Positions 51,510 to 61,600 of a stretch of 64,000 bases of DNA are shown one piece after another. The translations under genes and the position numbers were made by a program. The notes under the pieces are model-generated. The model was given only the letters and a program-made list of their open reading frames with translations. It searched no databases and was not told where the DNA came from. The DNA lies in NCBI GenBank assembly GCA_013396995.1, contig VWZP01005658.1, positions 2,976,453-3,040,452 on the forward strand, written 5' to 3'. The stretch comes from Dicaeum eximium. Taxonomy: Eukaryota > Chordata > Aves > Passeriformes > Dicaeidae. Every line of letters starts with the position of its first letter. Within the stretch, counting starts at the first letter, position 1.

Positions 51510-54500
51510 TGTGGGCTATCAAAAAGGAAAATTTAATTAATGGTAGTCAGCAGTGATGGCAAATAGATTACTACAATTTTGAAAAAAAATATCCCCCTTC
51601 AATTCAAATTTTGTCAGCGTCAAAAGTTTAGAGTTTAAGCAACCTTCAGAAACTGTAGGCTTGCAAAGTGTAGGGCTGTTTAAAAAGACAGTAAAATCCT
51701 TAAATGTTACATTCTGGAGGTAGGTTTGCACCAGTATAAATCATGTCACTTGACTTAATTATACAGAAACAGTGCTTACTGTTATTATCTGATTATTAAC
51801 CCCTATGTGAGCTATTTACATCTCAGTCTTGATTAATTATCATAATGATTACCTGCCTGTTGTGGTAATAATTAAGTAGAAAAGCCAGCAACAAAATAAT
51901 AAGATTTTTAATATTCTTTTTAGGTCAGACATAATGAGCATGAGGAGTGTAATAGTGGGTCTTGAACATAAGGCAAATTAGATTAAGTTTTGAGGCCTTT
52001 TTTTTTTTTTTCGCTTACAGATATTTACTTTTTGTCAAAGGAAAGTTAAAAATGTTTAGGAGCCAAATAAATGAAATACAATAAAATAAAAGGCCTGTTT
52101 CTAATGCATGAGGCTTCCTGATAAGAGGAAGGGTCTGTGTATAGATGACCCACACTGGTGCCATCATTCCCACAGATGCTGGGCACCCCAGGCTGCCTCA
52201 GAGCTGTGCAATGCCACCCTCCATTTCCACTCCTGGCACTGCAGCAATTTCCACCAACTGATGAGTAACATCTGGAGAAAATTTTTAGAATCAATTAAAT
52301 TCTTCATCACCTGAAGTTATGGATATCTAATGTTTAGTCAGACATGGAATGTACTCTCAACCCAGTGCCAGAGTAATATCATGTAAGGCTGATCCAACAG
52401 GGTTATCTCCATAGGGAAATGAGAGAAGTTTGCTGACTCTGGGCATTGGAAATTAGACTCAATAATGCTCTAAGAAATTTACTTCAAGGTACTAATATTG
52501 CAAATGTGTTCGTGTACAGCATATGGCTCTGATCTGAAAATCCTGAAGCATGAGCTCATTTTCACTGAGTGGTCCTGTGGGATGAACATCTTAAATTCAT
52601 CTGACATTCTGCAGCTGGTGTACATTTTGGAGGATTACTTGTAAGTGTTCGTTTTGCCAGCATATTAAACTACTGCTGCATCACATTAATTTTTCTGCCC
52701 TTAATCACAAATCAAGCATTTTTTCACTAAAATTTCTTAGTATGCTCTGCTCTCTTCTCAGTGTTGACCCACTGGTGCCCATAGGAGATAAAGCCATGGA
52801 CTGTATGAAATCATAGTCTTTAGAAGACCAGTTTGCCTTTGTAGATTTCATTGCTTTTCTCTGAGCTTCCTTGATTTTTTTAGAGCTAATTATCAGCTCC
52901 TCATCTGAAGACAACTGAAAGCAACACTTTCAAGTCACATTACAAATATATACAGAACTCTCTTATCTCCCTTCTTGATAGTGAGGTGTCCTGATAGAAC
53001 ATCTGAAGTATGTTGGTATTATTTGCCTCATTCTTACAAAGTAATCTTGTATATACATGGCTGGGTATGCTGGGAAAACCCTTTTCTGATTGTCTAATTA
53101 AGTACCTCATGTTATTTTTCTTAGTGTTTCAAATATACTTGCATGGTTTAATTATATTTCTGTTTAAAACCCCTCATTACTCTTGGTTAGTTCAGGCTCA
53201 CACAGTGTGGTAGGACACACATGATGATTGAGTACAGGTGTATTGTCTGTAAAGGGAAAAAAGAACAAACACAAGTTGTTGATGACATCTTTCATAAGAT
53301 TAAAACATCCAAATGTTCTTTGTTTCCTTAGAACATCTTCAAGAAAGAAAGATCTTAGTGGGATGCTACTAAGCTATCCATGGATTAAGAATAAAGCTTA
53401 GTAGCCTTATTTGATTTTGTTCTGACCTCCTTGAAACATTGATTGCTTGTGATCATTTTCCAGTTCTGCTCTCAAACCTCTCTTTCATCAGTTCTCTGAA
53501 TGCTACATGGAGCACTCAGAAAGTCCCATATCACTCCTCCCCCGAGGTCTTTCTCATCTGGTTTTGCTCCTTGTCTTTTTCTGTACTTGCATTTGTGTAT
53601 TTAAAGGTTACCATGTTATATTTCTCTATGGATAGATGTTTGGGGAGGTTTTGTTTTTTAATATAGAATACATTGAAGGCCCTGGCTCTGCAATAAATCG
53701 CATTAAGAATATGTGGTGAGGCTTTTCCAGAGGTTATTGCATGGTTAAGGCCAAAACAGAAAACAGATTTTGTGTACACATTAAGGAAAATGCAGCACCA
53801 GCTTATTATAAAGTTCTCTGGTGGTTCAAATGCTCGTGTGTATTTAACATCACAGCCACGAGTAATCCATTGACAGTAATGAAACTGCTTTTGTCCACTT
53901 CACATAAAGTGTTTGCTTATACAGGAATGAAAGTTTATGTCCTCAGTCACAGTACAGCTCCTTGGAGGAATGTTTTCACTTGCCTTTCTTCTCAGTGTAA
54001 TGAACCCTGCATAAGCCCTACATTTGAAGAACTGTCTTTGGACAAAAGGGAACTCTGTCTTCCACTTTCAGTGGTTACATGGTTTACAAGCAACATATCT
54101 TAAGCCTTCTATTAGTTTTTAAGCAAAGTAGAAATGCTTTTCTCAGTGTATTAAAAAATGCTGGCATTTTGCTTTGCTCTAAGGATGGCCTTAAAAGGGG
54201 TTGCTCTATATGCTGCATGAATGGTTGGAGGATGGGGGAGAGAGAAGAGTAATTGCTTTTATTTCTTAATCCTCTTTTTTAAAATGTTGTTAATGATGAA
54301 TGTTTGCAGAGGAGATTAAACTCCACCAAACCTTGGGTAGATTGAAATGAAGATGAGTTTAATGTCTGAGATTATATTTGGAATACTTTTTTTTTTTTTA
54401 AGTATTGCTCTGTCAGCTAAATATAGTTCTGATTTTTACATTTTTATAGACCACGTGAGTTCCCTGTAGGCACATTGTCTCTCTTCAGTGATTTATATAG

Positions 54501-55149
54501 TTTGAATTATAGGGGATGATAAGCATTTGCTGTTCAATAGTGTAGTTAATGCTCAGCCCCTCCGGGTAACAGAGCAGTGAAGCATTTACTACTCAGTGGT
54601 AGTTCTGCAACAATCAGCAGCAGTGCGGCTCTATCACAGTAAATTTATACCAGTACACTTCAATCTCAAGGAGCTGAACATTCACTCAGCATAGCCTAGG
54701 GAAAACAATTAGAATGGACATTTTCCAGTCTTTTTGGGTGGCACAACAGGAGGAGTTTACTGTTGTAACTGGATCAGAAACAAAAATCACGCATGTGCAA
54801 CATGAAGATTATCCAGCCTTTATTTTCCCTTCCAGGATAAAAAGTAAATAAATGCTGGGACTAGAAAGATTTTGGACACCTGAAAGTTAAAAAAAGTTTC
54901 TGTATTGGCAGAACCACTGCCATGCTGGTGAGAAGCCAGAGAGTCTAGGAGGGCTCCAAGCCCTTCACTCCTGTGCTTAGGAGAAACCTCCTCCGTAGGC
55001 TGGTGAGCTTTCAGGCACTGTGGCAGTACAACACTTCTGTTCTTGTGATTGTGATGAGAAAATAGCAAGGGCTGCATCAGCCAAGCAATAATAGCATTTC
55101 TCTTCCAGGTTATTTTTCTTCAAAAGGCCTGAAAGGTTTTTATAAAGGA
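51510..55149. other. Unique non-coding DNA, no gene seen
   Basis: No gene was recognised. The part at 51740-51910 is dense in TAAT/ATTA homeodomain cores. T runs lie at 51998-52011 and 54387-54399. The first is followed by CGCTTACAG and so imitates a splice acceptor, without any supporting exon. A patch at about 52110-52300 is GC-richer. A 120-codon open frame at 53741-54103 resembles no known family. Confidence 0.6.
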
Positions 55150-55199
55150 AACCAATATCATCAGGGTTGAGGAGAGCAATTAGTATTCTCTTCTATCCT

Positions 55200-55410
55200 T
55201 CTGATTGCAAGACATGATGAAGGAAAAAAACCAAGAAATGACATAAGATTAATATCTGGCTATGAACCTGGTGTCACTGGAAAGATTTTGGGGTTTTTTT
55301 GACCATGGGTCAGTTTACACAGCACAATAGATGGGATATGCCTGTCTCAAAGGGGAAAAAGGTTCTTTGGCACAGGTGTTAGCAGGGCTCACAGAGAGAG
55401 ATCAAACGAG
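55200..55410 (+). pseudogene. CR1 ORF1 C-terminal remnant (esterase-like region)
   Basis: Nucleotide wording follows the 3' part of CR1 ORF1: ATTAATATCTGGCTATGA, then GGTGTCACTGG, then TTTTTTTGACCATGGGTCAG, then CTGTCTCAAAGGGGAAAAAGG, then GCACAGGTGTTAGCAGGGCT. CR1 ORF1 is known to carry an SGNH-type esterase-like domain, whose final block normally includes a DGVHLSQRGK-like motif. Here that block (about 55330-55365) is broken by a TAG at 55328-55330 and by a frame change, so no catalytic histidine survives in frame. The remnant is non-functional. Confidence 0.75.
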
Positions 55411-55635
55411 ATTTGAAGGGAAAAAGGGATAAAGCCAGGCTCCCTAGAGATAAAACCTGGGCATAGCAAACATTGAAGGGTTTCTGTGGCAAGGTCTGTA
55501 GGCCTGGGGGATGGAGATCCAGGCAGCAGCAAAACCACAAAGGTTATTGATGTTAGAGACCATGGAAGTGTTTGAGAATGGCCATGCAGGAATTCAGATT
55601 TATCCCCTCAGAAGGGGTGGGATCAGTAGCCCAGG

Positions 55636-56097
55636 TGAAGTGGCTGTGCACCAGTGCAAGCAGTGCAGGGAGCAGGAGGAGCTGGAAGCCCTTGTGCAGC
55701 AGTAACAAGGTGACGCAGCTGCCATCATGGAAATGTGGTGGAATGTTCACACAGCTGGAGTTCTGCAACTCCTCAGAGGGGCAGGCAAGGAAGGAGAGGA
55801 CCTTGGGCAGCCCTTTATTTTAGGGGGTGTCTTGATTGTCTAGAGCTTGATGATGGTGGCAACAGGGCTGAGTGTTTATGGGTAAGAACCAGGAGGCAGA
55901 CCAACAAGGCAGATATCATGGGCAGACTCATCTCAGATCACCCAACCAGCATCAAGAGGCAGAAGAAAATTTCTGTAAGCAGCTGGGAGAAGTTTCACAA
56001 TTGCTAGCCCTTGTTCTCCTGCAGGACTTCAACTTACCTGGTGTCTGCTGGAAATAGAGCACAGCAGAGAGGAAACACTCTAGGAGGTTCCTGGAGT
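55636..56097 (+). pseudogene. CR1 ORF2 endonuclease remnant, N-terminal half
   Basis: The APE-type endonuclease that nicks target DNA can be read across several frames. WLCTSASS at 55641-55664 corresponds to the first block, with the usual Asn replaced by Ser (55653-55655). IMEMWW at 55724-55741 keeps the catalytic Glu of ITETWW. RQGRRG is followed by LDCLELDDG and ECLWVR at about 55780-55890. ANKADI-like, RSPNQ and LGEVSQLLALVL follow, then QDFNLPGVCWK at 56022-56054, where GDFN has become QDFN. A TAG follows at 56055-56057, although AERKHSRRFLEC can still be recognised beyond it. At least two frameshifts and several stops occur. The later SDH blocks are lost in the deletion. The copy is non-functional. 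Confidence 0.88.
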
Positions 56098-56440
56098 GTT
56101 CCTGGAAGGTTAGGAAGAGTGATCATCCCTCTGTATACTTGGCACTGCTGAGGGCACATCCTGAGTATTGTGTTCAGTCTTGGGACCCTTATTTGAAGAG
56201 TCACATTCTGTCACTGGAGAATGTCCAGAGAAGCACAACAAGGCTGGTGAAAGATCTGGAGAACAAGACTTATAAGGAGCAATGAAGGGAGTTGGGATGG
56301 TTGAAAAGGAAATTCAGATGAGACTTTATTGTTCTTTACAAGTGCCTGAAAAAGCCTTCTTCACCAAAAAGGGCTGCTAAGCACAGGAACCATTCCTGTT
56401 ACCATTCCTGGAGGTCTTTAAAAGACATGTAGATGTGGCA
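56098..56440 (+). pseudogene. CR1 ORF2 C-terminal remnant
   Basis: After the junction the sequence resumes near the end of ORF2. AHPEYCVQSWDPYLKSH, then LENVQRSTTRLVKDLENKTYKEQ, lies at 56154-56279 and ends in TGA. It is followed by ELGW- and YKCLK-like pieces. This is the region downstream of the reverse transcriptase core. A further internal loss near 56352 joins the KCLK block to an FFT-like block, and the WNRLP segment is scrambled at about 56388-56410. The remaining AFKR/VDVALRDMV-like end can be traced at about 56411-56450. No function remains. Confidence 0.85.
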
Positions 56441-56547
56441 CTTAAGGGATGTGATTTAGGGGTCAGCTTGGCAGTGTGCAGCTAACAGTCAGCCTTGATG
56501 ATCTTAAAGGTCTTTTCCAACTTAAAACAGAATTCTGTGATTCTATC
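56430..56547 (+). repeat. CR1 3' UTR and octamer tail
   Basis: GATGTGGCACTTAAGGGATG, CTTGATGATCTTAAAGGTC and TTTTCCAACTTAAAACAG precede ATTCTGTGATTCTATC. This is the hairpin-containing 3' end that CR1 reverse transcriptase recognises, ending in about two 8-bp tail units. Confidence 0.9.
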
Positions 56548-58590
56548 TTTGTATGAAAGGTGTTGAAACCAAAGCAGAAGGAGGCCCCAGGTGATAGCCA
56601 CAGTCCTTCAGCAAGACTGTGACAAAGTAAAAATAAAGCTGAGGTTCCCAGGGTGCCTTGTTTAATGCTGTGGCTGCTGCAGTCAACACTGCCCTCTCTC
56701 TCTGAAATGCCTCTGGAAGCCTCAGGCTGTAGTACAGCCAGCATCAAGAAAAAGGGCTGACAAAGTTAATTTTTCTCTTGTAAATTATGAAAGATGAGGC
56801 ACAGTAAAATATAAAAGAGGAAGAGAAGAAGCTGCAGTAGTCAAGATGAGTTTAAGCCTAGAAAACAGTGGGAAAGTGTGAAGTGGGATTTCCACAAAGC
56901 GGGATTTCTGTGAAGCGGGATTGTAAGTGCTCCAACCCCACAGATGCTGTTGTGATTGTGAGAAAATATGATTGCAGTGAGCTGAAGAGGTGTGAACCCT
57001 GCTTTGGTGACAGGGAATCTACAAATAATGACCATTATACCTACACTGCATCTTGAAGCCTGCCTGGTTGTAGAGACCCAGCAAATACAAATATAGGCGA
57101 GCTTAAGTGCATCTCTCAGGGCCCTCAGGTCTCAACATCAAACATTTGCCAGCATCTCACTGCACCAGAGAGCCTGAACAGGCTGTCAGCAGGAAGGCTT
57201 CAAGCTGAGAGGGCAAGTCAGGTTTCCAGAAGATGTCTGTGTTATGCTTTGTTCCTTCCTGCCTGCTGCAGTGTGGAAACAGCATAAGGACATTTTGAAG
57301 AGGCTCAGAAAGGGTAATGTTGACAGGCAAGTGGAAAAGTGAGGGAAAAAAGCATGATTTTTGTTAAAGTCATGGTGAAAGAACTGCTGACATCCTCTGG
57401 CAGTGCTGAGAATGTGAATAATTAAAAAGAAGTTTGATGGCATTAGAATTGGGACTTTTTTGAAATCAGCATAAAAATTAGGACATGCAGAACTTGCAAA
57501 CAGGAATCTGAAGAATAATGGGGAAAAAGATTAAATTTAAATGGCTAATTGGCTGAAAACCCTGAGAAGATCTCAGCTGAGCTGTTCCAGTCAGTGCCCA
57601 GATGAGCATGGTTCTCTCCCTGCTGTCAGCAGGCATAAGCATCACTCACCCACACCCAGCCTGAATGTGACCTTAAAGCATGGACACTGAGTACAAAGCA
57701 AGGAGGACCACTTACATAAAGCCTGGCATGAGTCCTACAGGACTGACAAAGGTAAATCTTATCCAGTTAAACAGTGTGGCCTGTTTGGTCGCTCTAGTCA
57801 AGGAAATCAAAATTATATTCCAGTCCTAGAAGGGAATTTAAAACTGTGAAATGGAAAAAGAAAAGAACTATGGATAAAATCAAAGACAAAAATGAAAAGG
57901 TCACACTTTGAGTCAAAGAGAAGATGAAGGGGCACTTAGCAAATGAGCTTACTATAAGGCAGAAGAATAATCCCAGCAGCTTCAGGATTCAGGTAACTGA
58001 TTCATGCCTTCACCCCACGCTGTAAAAGGCAGGTGTCTTGGGGAGAGTGGTAGTAATATTTGAATGATTTCTGTAGTAATATCAGCAGGAAGTTGAGAAT
58101 GATGAAGAACTCATTAGGTCAGGATTCAGAAACTGTGGGCTCAGAAATAGGAGAGGAACAGCTGTGGAAGATCCAGTATTACTGCTGTAAGTCTCAATGC
58201 ACATGTAGGTGATACAAAGAATCTGTATCACTTTATCTTTGATAAAGCATTTACCTCTGCTGTTACCTCCACCCTCCTCCCTGCATCACAGTGTGCCTAA
58301 GGCAAGAGGAGTCAGTGGAGGCATAAATTGGAGTTACACAATGCAAATAAAGGCAAGGGTGCTTCACAGAACATCTATTGTAAGTGATAGTGTGTATGAC
58401 TCAAAGAGTGGGTGTCTTCAACTGAGAGGAAAAAGATATTTCTTTGAACTCTCTGGAACTGAAAGAAGTCACAGATTCAGTCAGAAATGTACTATACCAG
58501 ACCACTTTTATAGGCTCTTTCCAGAGCAGAATCACATATGGAAACAATTTTTGATAACATGCTGTAAAATACATTCCAGGGAATATTCCC
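56548..58590. other. Unique non-coding DNA, no gene seen
   Basis: No gene was recognised between the two CR1 pieces. The only ordered feature is the 16-bp tandem repeat listed separately. Open frames are below about 130 codons; the longest, at 58209-58607, begins in a pyrimidine-rich stretch and resembles nothing known. Confidence 0.6.
56881..56929. repeat. 16-bp tandem repeat, about 2.8 to 3 copies
   Basis: Units AAGTGGGATTTCCACA (56881-56896), AAGCGGGATTTCTGTG (56897-56912) and a partial AAGCGGGATTGTAAGTG follow head to tail. Two of the units contain a CpG, which is rare in this window. No family was recognised. Confidence 0.88.
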
Positions 58591-58664
58591 ATCTTGGCAG
58601 AGATTGAACTAGACAGTTCAATAAGCCTTCCATCCCTAATTTCTCTCTGCTTGTGATTCTTTAA
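58591..58664 (+). mobile_element. Probable worn CR1 3' tail
   Basis: CTTGGCAGAGATTGAACTAGACAG, then CCTTCCATCCCTAATT, then TTGTGATTCTTTA follows the order of a CR1 3' end (TTGGCAG, then GTTGGACTAGATGATC, then CCTTCCAACCC, then TCTGTGATTCTATG). Divergence is high and no coding sequence is attached, so a chance match cannot be excluded. Confidence 0.45.
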
Positions 58665-61600
58665 GCTGAAGCCACATAATGTTATGTTCTCTATAGCTTT
58701 TGAATCATCCAATATCTACTGATGTATAGCTTGACTTGTGTATAACAAACTCCAGGTTGTTTGAGGAAGAAAGGCACCTTAATCACAATAGCAGGCTTCA
58801 GTCACCTCATTGCCAGCTCCAGGCCCTAGTTTCACTTATTTATTTAATCTGTGGAATGAAATATACCATAAGAAATATCTACATTGGCCAGCCTCACCTA
58901 GGGTCTTTATTAAACCCTCATATTAACAAAGTGCAGAGCAGTAGAAGTGATATGAAAATACAGGGCAAGATACACAGAAATTAGATGATGGTTTGTGGGG
59001 GCCACCCTCATTTTTGCAGCTTGAGTGTTGGGAAGAGGTGGTGTTATATAATCAAATAATACATATATTCTATGTAGGTGCCAGGGACTGTGCACACTGC
59101 ACAGCCTTTGATGGGCAATATGTACTTTTGGAGGTACTGCTGGCAAGCTAAATCTTTGACAAAAAATCTAATATCTGAAACCCCAGCTTGGGAGTAGCTG
59201 TTATGGAAGAGAAAGGTGTTTGCTCTCGTCTCACCTTATGCAGAAATCTGCACCTCCAGCTGAGAAGAGAAATGACATCAAATCACCCAGAGTAAAGCTT
59301 AACCTTCACCTTTCAGAACATCCAGTTTGATGGGATAAACTTCAACCAACAAGTGGAATACTTCTGACTTTTTTCCTTGAAAAATGATAGGTGTTTTAGA
59401 AGGCTGAAGTCTGTAACCAAGTTGTGCTGGGCTCCAAGGCTTTGAGAGCCTGCGTTCTTAATGGTGCAACATTTTCATACTCAGAAAGAGGGGAGTGAGA
59501 AGGAGGGAGAATAAGAAACCAAATAATATATTTGTGCATAATAATCCTGAATATTAAGTAGTTTTCTATTTTTAGTAGGGTTTTAAATAGCATGAGGACT
59601 GATTATGAATCAGTAAATCATAATTAATTACAAATCAGTCTTCTCTCCAGATGTAATCTCAGGTTTTAGAAGAGCCAAATTCTTGTTTGAATAACTAGAA
59701 TTTCAATTTTTATATTCAAGGCATGTTTGTATCATCTAGGATTCTAGCAGGAAGTCTGTTTGACTATGACTGTGTTGAACTCAAGCATGACAGTGTTGTT
59801 TCCTGTGAAGTAGATATGCAAAAAGCAAGTGACTGAAAGTATCACCCATACTGATTTTTCTATCAATAGCAAGAGCTTGCTAGGTCTGTCTTAATAATAC
59901 AGTTGAATCTGAGGCAGGATAATTAAACATATCTATGGTGGGCTTAGTCCTGTGAAATACAGAACATCCAAACACTAGCAAAGCAGTGAAAACATTCTTG
60001 TAAGACTGTGTTTCTATCTGGAATGTTCTTAAACACACTCATTGTGGGGGCTGACAGGAGCAACTGCTTAAAACAAGCTCCCTGAGTTGTGTGGGAAGCC
60101 CACACTGAGTGTCCTGCAATTTTGGATCAGTTTCAGTTAAAATTTGGTTTGGAATATCCAGATGAGAAGCGCTAAAGCAGCTGAATTAGTATTGGAAAAA
60201 TCTGGTGTACATCCATTTGCCTTCAGCCAGACTGATGTGCAACTGCCCCATGCAGGCTCCAGAGACCTTCAGTGCCCAAGTGTGACCTGGGGAACTGCTT
60301 TTACAAACACCTCAGACAGGTATGAACATTATTAATTGAAAAAAAAAGCTACTTCAGACATGTGACATTAATATTATGGGACAAGGTTGAAGCAGGTCTG
60401 TGATATGTATTTCCTTTTTCTAGAATAACAGAGCGAAATTTGAAGGCACATATTAGAATAAAGTACAAGTTCAGTGAAGAGATGGCAAATGAGAAAGGCA
60501 ATTCATTTGTGCTTGCAGATTATGTCTTTACCTTGAGCACAATACAATGGCCCAGCTGTGCTGTAGACTTGACTTTGTTCAAGGTAATTTGATATTGATC
60601 AGCCTTCAGGTGTAATGCTACAACAATCAAACTGAGCAAATGCAATGCTACACAGATATGGCTTTTCAGACACATTATTTCTATGAGAAATCATCACATT
60701 GCAGAGAAAGAAAGGAGACTGGCAAAAGCATATTTATCATGCTTAGTTTCTTTTTCGCCCTTCTCAAGTATTTGTATTGAGTTTTATTTTTAACATTGGA
60801 GAACAGCTAAGAAATACGTGGTTATTTCAGGCATTCCATGAACACTGGTTTTTTTTCATTTGGAATCCTCTTAAATGCACTTATAATGCTAACAGAGAAC
60901 TACAAACAGACTTTGTAAAAGAGGCAATAGATGAAGTCTTAAATTCAATTATTTACTCCAACCCATCTCTGAAATTAAGTGAGTTCTTTAAATTCAGTGG
61001 AGATGGTTCTCACTCACTTTAATGAAGAGAGTGTTTAGACCCTGCCAAAACTCATCTTTATAAATGAGACATGTGCACCTGTCTTATTCTAACTCCTGTG
61101 TTATGGTGCTGGCAACAGTGTCCAAATCCAGTGCAGCACTAGGTTTTCTGGGGTTTTCCAACTCTTTATACCATTTGCAGCTCATCAAGCCCATGACCAC
61201 ATTAGATTATGCACACTTTCATACCTAATGCTATTGTTTGTACTGTGACAGTAAGATTGAGCCAAGGTGTATTAACATCCAGAAAATTTATTCAATTTTT
61301 GACCAGTATGATTTGTGTTGCATTTTGAAAATGGCACATTTTTTTAAGGCACATTTTGAAAGATATTTTATTTATTGAAAAGGTATGAAGGTCTTATCTA
61401 CATGACCTTTTTTCCTGCATCTTAAATGTCTTAATTTTAGAACTTTTTTTTTGTCTTGAAAAACAAAAAGTGTTCTTTAATGGGGAAATAGATATTCCTG
61501 AGAGTCATGCAATTAAAACTTGGATAGTGATTTACCTTAGTACTAAAAGGAATAGAATTATAGGCTTCTCTCTCAAGTTCAATATATAAGTAGAGGTAAT

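Larger units (their letters stand above)
55150..56547 (+). mobile_element. CR1 LINE, internally deleted
   Basis: A single plus-strand element can be followed through three blocks in CR1 order: the end of ORF1 (about 55200-55410), the ORF1/ORF2 junction and front of ORF2 (about 55500-56095), and the ORF2 C-terminus with 3' UTR and tail (about 56098-56547). The tail is AATTCTGTGATTCTATC. The whole reverse transcriptase region is missing at a junction near 56095, and a second, smaller gap lies near 56352. Most CR1 copies are 5'-truncated, so keeping 5' coding sequence while losing the middle is unusual. Frameshifts and stops throughout show it is dead. The 5' boundary is approximate; sequence before about 55150 is not recognisable as CR1. 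Two separate adjacent insertions are a possible but less likely explanation. Confidence 0.9.

Noticed and set aside
51998..52020. T-run plus CGCTTACAG resembling a splice acceptor
   Set aside because: No open conserved exon follows, and T runs are common in the window.
53741..54103. 120-codon open frame on the plus strand
   Set aside because: No known motif, and no splice or promoter context.
58209..58607. 132-codon open frame on the plus strand
   Set aside because: No similarity to any family I know, pyrimidine-rich start, and it runs into a probable CR1 tail.
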